Shown: piece after piece, positions 10,501 through 16,269 of the stretch
How the letters are laid out: each line of letters begins with the position of its first letter
How positions within the stretch are numbered: position 1 is the stretch's first letter
From: Burkholderiales bacterium
GTDB lineage: Bacteria; Pseudomonadota; Gammaproteobacteria; Burkholderiales; UBA11063
NCBI GenBank assembly: GCA_026461645.1
Contig: JAPJMP010000199.1
Coordinates: forward strand, 1 to 19,107
Direction of reading: 5' to 3'
Length of the DNA stretch: 19,107 nt
Translations under genes and position numbers: made by a program
Notes under the pieces: model-generated
The model's database searches: none
What the model was told of the DNA's origin: nothing
Seen by the model: only the letters and a program-made list of their open reading frames with translations

Positions 10501-10921
10501 TACTCTTGATAAAATTAATATTTCAGCAATTGGCGAATGTGGCGATGTTTTAAATATTCCCATAAATCCTCAAGATGGAATCAAATTGAAAGGAAAACAA
10601 TTATTCTCTAATGCGGTTAAAATTATGGCCCAATCGGTAGTAACTTGTTGTGATGAAAGCAATATTGATTTAAAAGATATAGCTGCTATAATTCCTCATC
10701 AGGCCAATCAAAGAATATCCTCAGCAATTGAAGTTAAATTAAAATTACCTAAAAATTTTATTTTTAGTAATATTGCCAAATATGGCAATACTTCTAGTTG
10801 CACCATCCCTATTGCTATGGCTGAGGCTCTGCCCGAATTAAAACAGGCAGATAAAATTGCATTATGCGCTTTTGGTGCTGGATTTACTTACGGAGCAGCA
10901 TTATTAACAAAGATTAAATAA
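7589..10921 (+). CDS. Four-part fusion: 2-oxoacid dehydrogenase E1 alpha + E1 beta + lipoyl-type domain + ketoacyl-ACP synthase III
   Basis: One uninterrupted 1110-aa frame carries four domains. Residues 1-320: E1 alpha, with GRQMVSH typical of branched-chain-type E1 and the TPP motif GDG 143-145 to NN 173-174. Residues about 340-660: E1 beta, with the conserved QFVDFMPLAYNQI, RTGGAWN and FHSQTNEATYAH segments (His466 is the usual active-site His) and a transketolase C-terminal part. Residues about 679-755: a lipoyl/biotinyl domain with Lys719 in IEASKSAGEI. Residues about 797-1110: FabH-like KAS III with Cys906 (SAACSGY), His1037 (PHQANQR) and Asn1067 (YGNTSS); spacing is nearly identical to E. 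coli FabH (131 and 30 versus 132 and 30). Fused E1 alpha/beta proteins are known; the addition of the lipoyl arm and KAS III is unusual to me. No E2 or E3 gene is nearby. Inferred role: decarboxylate a 2-oxoacid and prime a malonyl-ACP condensation with the acyl unit. Confidence 0.93.
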   Translation: MKKYNTVELIQLYKYMLASRESDVVEVELVNSGEANFLASSKGHEGSVILSKFLQASDYLHCHYRDKALMLARGITNKMFFDCALCNTNSHSLGRQMVSHMSAAEYNILSIVGPVGNNALQAAGIAMAIKQNPDNPIVLCAIGDGTSQQGEVLEAIAEAKRNSLPILFFIHNNNYAISTATTGKTFFSLPNGKNANSFYDLPITYIDGINPLPELSKLEQIINTMRSTRQAQIVVFNVDRLDNHSNADDQALYRTEAQILQSLNNDPITQSYNYLIASGVKVEELEKIKQETIKEVRKALTSARKGLQPQATFTASKPLTQELTNIKYEYRGDVNQQQRYTMLEAMKNIFLHQLSTNSNVILLGQDIEDDKGDVFGITRGLSTKFSQRVINTALTESTIVGLSSGLALAGKIPVAFIQFVDFMPLAYNQICSELATMYWRTGGAWNNHVIIFAACGGYRPGLGPFHSQTNEATYAHIPGIDVFMPSNAADAAGMLNAAFKSGRPSVFLYPKKLLNANGIEQTTSYDVHKQLVQIGSARIVRPGRSVTLVGWGNTVALCNDAAAILASTAIEAEVIDLRTIKPYDVNTILTSTNKTGHLVVVHEDNATCGVGGEIIATIVENSKVTLKVKRITKSDTFTPCNFANQLEVLPSVDKILIAVAEMLDLEINYQEIIEDNSKLMIEVIGASPSDESVVINEIHVKVGDVVSQGQILVDIEASKSAGEILSPKNGIVDQIFVAKGDTALVGGNLIALKVQTQEKLVNIVKHKKLVLTRKPHQNKAITPCDKTFNSVGVSEPLFRVGARAVSNQEIIKNFPHKNVDDIERVTGIKQRYWFSANENMVDVATDVAHKILEKFNLKLSDINCIICATSSPDMYQSPSVACLVLAKLYDIYGQYPISAYDISAACSGYLYALQNAYDYLTSRPNERVLLLTAENLSNRINQKDFETAFLFGDAVSATIVTGANHLTEAIATLDKINISAIGECGDVLNIPINPQDGIKLKGKQLFSNAVKIMAQSVVTCCDESNIDLKDIAAIIPHQANQRISSAIEVKLKLPKNFIFSNIAKYGNTSSCTIPIAMAEALPELKQADKIALCAFGAGFTYGAALLTKIK

Positions 10922-10926
10922 TTACT

Positions 10927-11763
10927 ATGAATGTTATAGATGCGCATATTCATTTTTGGGATTTAAATAATAAAATAAATTCTTGGGTATTAAATCAACC
11001 ACGAGCAGAATTACACCGTAATTATTTACCTTGGACCAAGAATAACTACCAATTTGTTCATATTGAAGCACATGATGCTAATATTTCTCCAGTACAAGAA
11101 ATTGAATGGCTAGCAACAGAGATGAATAAGATTAACGGTAGTTATAAACATATTGCTTTTGTAGATATTACTCAGGCACCATTAAGGTTTGCTGCAATAA
11201 TAAATAAATTAAAAACTTTTGACCAAGTTGTGGGCATAAGACACATATTAGCCTATCAGCAACAGAGTCAATATAACCCGTGCAATCGTGATTTATCCAG
11301 TAATCGCAATATTGGCAATAATCTACTTTATTTAGCTAATAATGAATTAATTTTTAATTGCCAAATATTTCCTCATCAATTAATAAATTTGCTTGCACCA
11401 CTAAAATACTCCGGAGTTACTACTGTAATTGATCATATGTTTTTGCCGTTATGGCAAGATATTAATGATAGCAATGGTATACTATGGACAAAAGCATTAG
11501 ATCTCATTGCAAATTTGCCTAATGTTTATTTAAAACTGTCCGGTATCGATATGTTTCAACCTGAAGCTATATTTGCAAACACAATGCAACAATGTTTACA
11601 GCGTTTTCCTGTAGCCAGAATGCTATATGGTTCAAATTTTCCAGTTTCTTTTACCTCTGATTACGATTTTTGGTATAATTTTATTAAACAATTAATTAAA
11701 CTACCTGAAGAACAAAATCAGATTTTTTATGCCAATGCGTTTAATCTCTTTTTTAAAACTTAG
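10927..11763 (+). CDS. Amidohydrolase-2 family hydrolase, sugar-lactonase-like (COG3618 type)
   Basis: This is a TIM-barrel metal-type hydrolase of the family that includes L-fuconolactonase and 2-pyrone-4,6-dicarboxylate hydrolase; lactone opening is the likely chemistry. The strand-1 motif is His7-x-His9 in DAHIHFWD, followed by VVGIRHIL, VIDHM (Asp169, His170) and YGSNFPV at 234-240. In many family members the last motif reads GSDxP with a catalytic Asp; here the position is Asn237, a variant I recall in some branches. The 278-aa length is normal. The ATG at 10927 must be the start because HxH follows within 7 residues. It lies 5 bases after the fusion gene's stop and has no clear Shine-Dalgarno sequence, which points to translational coupling. 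With the dehydrogenase, dehydratase and aldolase genes downstream, it fits the lactonase step of a non-phosphorylated sugar oxidation route. Confidence 0.88.
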   Translation: MNVIDAHIHFWDLNNKINSWVLNQPRAELHRNYLPWTKNNYQFVHIEAHDANISPVQEIEWLATEMNKINGSYKHIAFVDITQAPLRFAAIINKLKTFDQVVGIRHILAYQQQSQYNPCNRDLSSNRNIGNNLLYLANNELIFNCQIFPHQLINLLAPLKYSGVTTVIDHMFLPLWQDINDSNGILWTKALDLIANLPNVYLKLSGIDMFQPEAIFANTMQQCLQRFPVARMLYGSNFPVSFTSDYDFWYNFIKQLIKLPEEQNQIFYANAFNLFFKT

Positions 11764-11788
11764 CATAAAATTTAGTCTTAATCAATAT

Positions 11789-11819
11789 TTAACTATTTTT
11801 GTCTGTAGTTTAATATAAA
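11789..11819 (+). promoter_or_regulatory. Weak candidate promoter before the SDR gene
   Basis: A TATAAA -10-like hexamer lies at 11814-11819, with a poor -35 candidate TTAACT at 11789-11794 (19-base spacer). The 91-base gap between the amidohydrolase and SDR genes is the longest within the second half of the plus-strand group, so a second transcription start here is reasonable but unproven. Confidence 0.25.
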
Positions 11820-11822
11820 ATT

Positions 11823-11840
11823 AGTGCCTTAATAAGGACT
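11823..11840. promoter_or_regulatory. Near-palindrome at the expected transcription start of the SDR gene
   Basis: The half-sites CCTTA (11827-11831) and TAAGG (11833-11837) flank one central A, and AGT/ACT outside them extend the symmetry with one extra G on the left. It lies just downstream of the -10-like hexamer and upstream of the AAGGA ribosome site. Its position suits a repressor operator, but a small RNA hairpin or chance is also possible. No regulator gene is in the window. Confidence 0.3.
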
Positions 11841-11854
11841 ATACAAGGAACATA

Positions 11855-12604
11855 ATGCAAAATATTAATACACTTTTGATCACCGGTGGTTCTTCTGGAA
11901 TTGGCGAAGCTATTACCATGAAATTTTTGCAAAACAACTATGTGGTAATTAATTTAGATATTAAAATCAATTCGACCTTTGATAAAATGAATAATTATAA
12001 GCATTATCAATTGGATTTGACTAATTTTGAGTTGTTGCAGCAAACATTAAACGAAGTGCAACAAAATTATCAAATTTCCACAATTATTGCAAATGCTGGA
12101 AAACATTTAGCCGCAAATATTGAAGAAACAACGATTGAACAATTTCATGATTTAATGCGTTTAAATTGTGAGGTAAATTTCTATATTTTAAAGAGTCTGC
12201 TACCATCGTTAAAAAAACATGGTGGAACAATAGTTTTTATTGGTTCCGACCAAACTGTAATTGTCAAACCTAATTCAAGTGCTTATATCGCCTCCAAAAG
12301 AGCCGCCGAAGGTTTAATTTTGAGTTTGGTTGCTGATTATGCCAAAGATAATATTCGCGTAATTTCTTTGGCATCAGGTACGGTTGATACACCATTGTAT
12401 CAAAATGCAATAAAGAATTATGCGGATAAATCTAATACCCCATTGGCTGAAATTAAATCTAATGAAGCTAAATGTCAGCCTATTGGTAGAATTGGTAATG
12501 CAACTGAAATAGCCGAAATGGCATTTTTTGTAACGCAAACTAGTAAGATTGGATATTTAACCGGGGCGCGAATTGCTATCGATGGTGGCTACACCATAAT
12601 TTAA
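11855..12604 (+). CDS. Short-chain dehydrogenase/reductase, sugar-dehydrogenase-like
   Basis: This is a classical SDR with a Rossmann fold and NAD(P)-dependent alcohol/carbonyl chemistry. The cofactor motif TGGSSGIG is at 10-17, NAG at 80-82, and the catalytic residues are Ser131 in FIGSD, Tyr144 and Lys148 (YIASK). Asp35 at the end of the second strand (VINLD) favours NAD(H) over NADP(H). The C-terminus has the usual LTGARIAIDGGYTI ending. Length 249 aa is standard. The ATG at 11855 follows AAGGA with good spacing. The enolase-superfamily dehydratase begins 13 bases after the stop. In that setting it is a candidate for the first step (sugar to lactone) or the 2-keto-3-deoxy acid dehydrogenase step of an L-fucose-like oxidative route. 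The substrate is not readable from sequence, and SDRs are promiscuous in annotation. Confidence 0.92.
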   Translation: MQNINTLLITGGSSGIGEAITMKFLQNNYVVINLDIKINSTFDKMNNYKHYQLDLTNFELLQQTLNEVQQNYQISTIIANAGKHLAANIEETTIEQFHDLMRLNCEVNFYILKSLLPSLKKHGGTIVFIGSDQTVIVKPNSSAYIASKRAAEGLILSLVADYAKDNIRVISLASGTVDTPLYQNAIKNYADKSNTPLAEIKSNEAKCQPIGRIGNATEIAEMAFFVTQTSKIGYLTGARIAIDGGYTII

Positions 12605-12617
12605 GAAAGTTATACTT

Positions 12618-13802
12618 ATGAAAATTGAACGAATTGAAATATTTGATATATTATGTCAACAACGGCAACAATGGCATCCAGTATTTGTAAGAATACATAC
12701 TGATAATGGTATTAGTGGAGTTGGTGAAGCAGGATTAGCTTATGATTGGGGGCATAGTGCTGTAGCGAATATGATTAATGAAATAGCCCAAGCACGGATT
12801 ATCGGAGCAGATCCATTGCAAACTGAGTTATTATGGAATAAAATGTATAGAGAAGGCTTTTGGGCTTTTGCTGGCAATGCAGTATTTTTTGCTGCCATGT
12901 CCGCTATTGATACTGCCTTGTGGGATATAAAAGCTAAATATTTTAACGTACCATTGTATCAATTGTTGGGTGGTAAAGTAAATTCGCAACTTAGAACCTA
13001 TGCCAGTCAGCTGCAATTTGATTGGGACAGCGATGCTCGTAAATTAGTCAAACCAATTGATTATGCCAAAGCCGCTGAAAAAGCCTTAAAAGAAGGTTAT
13101 ACAGCAGTTAAAGTAAACCCCATGTTTTACGACAATAATGCAAATACCATTTATGATTTAACTAAAATATTAACTACTGATTTAATGCAAATGATTAGTG
13201 CTCGCATGAAGGCAACTCGCGATGCTGTTGGCGATAATGTAGATATTTTTTTAGAATGTCACAGCTTACTTGGTGCAACAACGGCAATTCAAGTAGGAAA
13301 AAATATTGCTGAAAAATTCAATTGCGCCTTTATGGAAGAACCAGTTAATTATTTAAATAGCAAGTTACATGATAAAATTTCACAAAAACTTGATATTCCA
13401 TTAGCTGCCGGTGAACGCTTGTTTTTTCGCCATGGCATGCGCCCTTATTTTGAAAACCAAACGATTGATATTTTGCAACCAGACATAGGTTTATGTGGTG
13501 GCATTACTGAAACCAAGAAAGTTTGTGATTATGCTGAAATGTATGATATTCAGGTTCAAGCTCACGTTTGTGGTGGGCCTGTGGCTACTGCCGTTGCTTT
13601 GCATCTGGAGACGGCAATAACTAATTTTTATATACATGAACACCATACCTATGCATTGAAAAGTTGGAATCGCGAACTTTGTATTCAAGATTATCAACCC
13701 CAAAATGGTTATATGCAGGCGCCAGAACTGCCTGGCATCGGCATTGATTTAAACGATTCTGTAGTTATGTCATCAAAAGTTGCGGAAATCAAACAAAATT
13801 AA
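12618..13802 (+). CDS. Enolase-superfamily sugar-acid dehydratase (mandelate racemase group)
   Basis: This would dehydrate an aldonic/uronic-type sugar acid to a 2-keto-3-deoxy acid, using Mg2+ in a C-terminal barrel capped by an N-terminal lid domain. Features: GISGVGEAG near residue 33; AIDTALWDIKAK near 95; Lys165 in AVKVNP; metal-ligand candidates Glu213 (in LECHS), Glu240 (EEPV) and Glu266 (AGERL); and His316 in AHVCGGP. The spacing of the three acids (27 and 26) is right for the superfamily. The first ligand is Glu rather than the usual Asp, and the barrel lysine is in K-x-N rather than K-x-K. His215 two residues after the first ligand resembles the D-galactonate/D-mannonate dehydratase arrangement. 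Length 394 aa is typical. It forms a tight pair with the SDR gene. Substrate assignment (galactonate, fuconate or other) is not possible from sequence alone. Confidence 0.9.
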   Translation: MKIERIEIFDILCQQRQQWHPVFVRIHTDNGISGVGEAGLAYDWGHSAVANMINEIAQARIIGADPLQTELLWNKMYREGFWAFAGNAVFFAAMSAIDTALWDIKAKYFNVPLYQLLGGKVNSQLRTYASQLQFDWDSDARKLVKPIDYAKAAEKALKEGYTAVKVNPMFYDNNANTIYDLTKILTTDLMQMISARMKATRDAVGDNVDIFLECHSLLGATTAIQVGKNIAEKFNCAFMEEPVNYLNSKLHDKISQKLDIPLAAGERLFFRHGMRPYFENQTIDILQPDIGLCGGITETKKVCDYAEMYDIQVQAHVCGGPVATAVALHLETAITNFYIHEHHTYALKSWNRELCIQDYQPQNGYMQAPELPGIGIDLNDSVVMSSKVAEIKQN

Positions 13803-13844
13803 TTACGATGTAAATAATTTTGCCATTGATTAAAGTTTATCTCA

Positions 13845-13857
13845 TGCTGCGGCAGCA
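13845..13857. promoter_or_regulatory. GC-rich palindrome before the aldolase gene
   Basis: TGCTGC-G-GCAGCA is a perfect inverted repeat around one base and stands out as GC-rich in AT-rich surroundings. It lies 14 bases before the ATG at 13872, next to the AGGA ribosome site (13862-13865). It could form a small RNA hairpin affecting initiation or bind a regulator. It is not followed by a T-run, so it is not a typical terminator. It does not share sequence with the palindrome before the SDR gene. Confidence 0.3.
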
Positions 13858-13871
13858 AGTTAGGAAATATA

Positions 13872-14657
13872 ATGAAGAATTTAACTTTTCAACAAATAGA
13901 GTCTAATATAATTAAATCCAGAATTGTAACTGAAGACAATTTACGCAAACAATTAGCCTATGCATATCATATTTTTGATCATTATGGTTGGTGTGATTTA
14001 ATGATTACCCATTTATCGGTACGTGTGCCAAATGAAGAGGCTCTTTTAATTATTCCATTTGGTTTGACTTTTAATGAAATAACACCAGATAATTTAGTTA
14101 AAGTTGATTTTAACGGGAATATACTTATTAGTAAACTTGGTTTTTCTATTAATCAAAATGGAACCATGGTTCATCGTGCTATTTATAGCCAATGCCCTGA
14201 AATTAATTGCATATTTCATACTCATTCTGCCTATGGAGTTGCTGTATCCAATCAAGATGAAGAATTATTATTGCTTGACCAAATCGCTATGATGTTTCAC
14301 AATAAAATTGGTTATCATGAGTTCAAAACTTTATTTATTAATGATAGCCAACAAAGTCAATTAATTAAAGATGCACGCAATAAAAATGCAGTAATTTTAA
14401 AAAATCATGGCTTAATTACTTTTGGTAGTAATATAACGGATGCCTTTTGGTTTCATTATTATTTGGAAGCAACGTGCAAACTTCATATATTAAGTCGATC
14501 AACTGGAGTTAAACTTGCACAGCCTGAGCCTGCGATTATAGAAAGTACTGCAGCTAAATATGAAACTTGGCGTAAGAAAAATGAACATGTTGCAGTAAGT
14601 GACAGTGAACTATTATTTGATGCAGCTAAACGTAAAATTGGCTATATTTTTGATTAA
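13872..14657 (+). CDS. Class II aldolase/adducin-family protein
   Basis: This is a zinc-dependent fold shared by L-fuculose-phosphate aldolase, related 2-keto-acid aldolases and some decarboxylases. Zinc-ligand candidates are His116 and His118 (FHTHSAYG) and His179 (LKNHGLITFG). The catalytic acid of FucA (Glu73 there) would fall near residues 97-98, but the sequence reads QNGTMVHRAIY, with no acid. This is the pattern of the large adducin-like subgroup whose reactions are mostly uncharacterised. Length 261 aa is normal. The start at 13872 follows an AGGA ribosome site. It is the last gene of the sugar-acid-like group, 69 bases after the dehydratase and just before a strong hairpin, so cleavage of a 2-keto-3-deoxy acid to pyruvate plus an aldehyde is the obvious but unproven role. 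A decarboxylase is the main alternative. Confidence 0.88.
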   Translation: MKNLTFQQIESNIIKSRIVTEDNLRKQLAYAYHIFDHYGWCDLMITHLSVRVPNEEALLIIPFGLTFNEITPDNLVKVDFNGNILISKLGFSINQNGTMVHRAIYSQCPEINCIFHTHSAYGVAVSNQDEELLLLDQIAMMFHNKIGYHEFKTLFINDSQQSQLIKDARNKNAVILKNHGLITFGSNITDAFWFHYYLEATCKLHILSRSTGVKLAQPEPAIIESTAAKYETWRKKNEHVAVSDSELLFDAAKRKIGYIFD

Positions 14658-14664
14658 TATACCT

Positions 14665-14690
14665 AGATGCCAAGAATTTACTTGGCATCT
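14665..14690. terminator. Hairpin between convergent transcription units
   Basis: A perfect 10-bp stem (AGATGCCAAG with CTTGGCATCT) closes a 6-base AATTTA loop. It lies between the end of the aldolase gene and the end of the lipoprotein gene on the other strand, so it can act on both. Neither side has a long T-run, so termination efficiency is uncertain; transcript-end protection is another role. Confidence 0.65.
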
Positions 14691-14703
14691 GTGGTTAAAT
14701 AAA

Positions 14704-15441
14704 TTAAATAGTACTTTCGTTGCTATTCGCTGGTGTTGATTCCATTTCCGGCGTATTATTCATTGCTGGTAGTGTCGATTCAGCAGCGATACTTGCAGTA
14801 ATAGCAGGTGATTCACTATCAATTTTCATGCTAGGAGTTAATTTAACCATACTAGCAGTATTTTTTAAATTATTATTAAATATTTTATATGCCGGTTCGG
14901 CTTTGATAATATTTAAAGCATTAAAATCTAAACTTTGATTATCTGTGGTAACAATTGGTAATTTAGCAACATAATAAGAGCGTGGAGCACCACTTATATA
15001 AATTATATCTGCTCTGCGATTAAAAGTAGCAACACTAACTTCAGACTGCTTCATGATAACAGGACGAGTTGCACCAAAAGATATTGTTTCAATTTGGCTT
15101 TCTGCTACACCTAGTGCTAGTAGTTTAGTTTTAACCATTTGTGATCTATTTTGACCTAATTTATAGTTGAATTCATTACTGCCTACTTCTGAGGTGTTAC
15201 CTTGAATTTGTACAATTGCTTGTGGATGTTGTTGTAAATATTTAGCGTTAAGTTCTAAAATTAAATCAAAATCTTCATTAATTTTATCGGTATTATTAGC
15301 AAACCAAATTGAATTATAATAGTCTGTTACTTCATAAACGACAATTTTTTTCACCGGATGTATTTTTGCTGTACTATCAGTACTACAACTAATAATAAAA
15401 GCTGAAGCCAATAAGGCCGTAACTAAACTAATAAATTTCAT
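14704..15441 (-). CDS. Pal/OmpA-like outer-membrane lipoprotein with Ser/Thr/Met/Pro tail
   Basis: The N-terminal signal MKFISLVTALLASAF is followed by a lipobox ISC; Cys19 would be lipidated, and Ser at +2 fits outer-membrane sorting. Residues about 36-150 form an OmpA C-terminal-like peptidoglycan-binding domain: IWFANNTDKI, VQIQGNTSEVGSNEFNYKLGQNRSQMVKTKL and ISFGATRP. Two features differ from typical Pal. The Asp that contacts diaminopimelate in GxTDxxGS is Ser84, while the conserved Arg (Arg99) remains. In addition, some 90 residues follow the domain, ending in a low-complexity Thr/Ser/Met/Pro/Glu/Asn tail from about 200 to 245. The ATG at 15441 follows AGGGG. It starts 17 bases after pyrE, so the two form a transcription unit without a usual functional link. 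It probably has a structural cell-envelope role. Confidence 0.88.
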   Translation of the reverse strand: MKFISLVTALLASAFIISCSTDSTAKIHPVKKIVVYEVTDYYNSIWFANNTDKINEDFDLILELNAKYLQQHPQAIVQIQGNTSEVGSNEFNYKLGQNRSQMVKTKLLALGVAESQIETISFGATRPVIMKQSEVSVATFNRRADIIYISGAPRSYYVAKLPIVTTDNQSLDFNALNIIKAEPAYKIFNNNLKNTASMVKLTPSMKIDSESPAITASIAAESTLPAMNNTPEMESTPANSNESTI

Positions 15442-15458
15442 ATAATCCCCTTAAATAA

Positions 15459-16115
15459 TTAATTATTTATTCCATATTGTGTACGATATTGCAACATTTT
15501 ATCGATATACATAGTTAAAGATGCGTCCTGTTGTATAAATTCTAATAAATCGTCAAAACAAATAATAGATGCAATTTTAAGATTAAATTCTAATTCTGCC
15601 TCTTCAATTGCTGATAATTTAGAATTTAAACCAATCTCTTGACGATTTAGGGCAATAACAATGCCAATAATTTTACCCTGTTGTGCCTTGGCTATGCCTA
15701 CTGCTTCTTTAATAGTAGTTCCTGCAGTAATCACATCGTCAATTACTAAAATTTTTTTATTCTGTAAACTAGCACCAACAATTAAACCACCTTCGCCATG
15801 ATCTTTTACTTCTTTACGATTATAACTAACAGGGACATTTAATCCTTGTTGCGCTAAACCTATTCCGGCACAGGTAGCAAGAGTAATTCCTTTATACGCT
15901 GGTCCAAATAATAAGTCATATTCTTCTGATGTGAAGTTTTCGCTTATACAACTGGCATAAAAATTGGCTAAGTTAACAAAAGCTTTTCCAGTGTTTATGT
16001 TGCCACCATTAAAAAAATATGGACTAATGCGCTTAGATTTTAAAACAAACTCACCAAACCTCAAAACATCATTTTCTAAACAGAATTTAATAAAATTAAA
16101 TTTATATTGTTGCAT
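15459..16115 (-). CDS. pyrE: Orotate phosphoribosyltransferase
   Basis: This transfers ribose phosphate from PRPP to orotate to give orotidine monophosphate, the fifth step of de novo pyrimidine synthesis, in the cytoplasm as a dimer. Visible motifs are GPAYKGI at 71-77, the flexible catalytic loop YNRKEVKDHGEGG at 98-110, and the PRPP-binding signature VIDDVITAGT at 124-133. The 218-aa length and loop sequence match the E. coli-type PyrE. The ATG at 16115 is preceded on its strand by GGAT and, further up, an extended -10 promoter. The gene is followed by the Pal-like lipoprotein gene after 17 bases. No pyrimidine-responsive attenuator (hairpin plus T-run in the leader) is visible in the short upstream region. 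Confidence 0.96.
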   Translation of the reverse strand: MQQYKFNFIKFCLENDVLRFGEFVLKSKRISPYFFNGGNINTGKAFVNLANFYASCISENFTSEEYDLLFGPAYKGITLATCAGIGLAQQGLNVPVSYNRKEVKDHGEGGLIVGASLQNKKILVIDDVITAGTTIKEAVGIAKAQQGKIIGIVIALNRQEIGLNSKLSAIEEAELEFNLKIASIICFDDLLEFIQQDASLTMYIDKMLQYRTQYGINN

Positions 16116-16148
16116 ATTTATCCATAATAATCGCTATAAAGTAGTATA

Positions 16149-16157
16149 ATTATAACA
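16149..16157 (-). promoter_or_regulatory. Extended -10 promoter for pyrE
   Basis: Read on the minus strand this is TG-T-TATAAT, a consensus extended -10 (TGnTATAAT), some 34 bases before the pyrE ATG. No good -35 lies 17 bases upstream (GGCAAA), which extended -10 promoters can tolerate. Confidence 0.6.
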
Positions 16158-16181
16158 TATATACGCTTAAGTTTGCCGATT

Positions 16182-16209
16182 TTGCAATTCACACTATGTG
16201 TCTGATAAT
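16182..16209 (+). promoter_or_regulatory. Candidate promoter for the small secreted-peptide gene
   Basis: TTGCAA (16182-16187) and GATAAT (16204-16209) are separated by 16 bases. Transcription would begin near 16216, leaving about 54 leader bases before the ATG at 16270. Divergent to the pyrE promoter. Confidence 0.3.
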
Positions 16210-16269
16210 TATCTTAAACCGTTGCTGATGCTAGAATATGGTGTCTTAGCTTATAAATTTGTGATTAAT

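Noticed and set aside
7589..10921. That the E1/KAS III fusion is two genes joined by a missed stop or frameshift
   Set aside because: The frame is open and domain-consistent throughout, including the linkers at about 320-340 and 756-796, with no internal ribosome site plus start at the domain joints that I can see; raw-read confirmation would still be decisive.
14720..14938. Plus-strand 72-codon frame with hydrophobic translation opposite the Pal-like gene
   Set aside because: Its hydrophobic look is the reverse reading of the Ser/Thr/Ala-rich tail; no ribosome site or promoter, and the lipoprotein on the other strand is clearly real.
16198..16269. GTG-initiated longer form of the small secreted peptide
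   Set aside because: It would place 24 residues before a clean signal peptide and start upstream of the likely transcription start; no ribosome site supports it.
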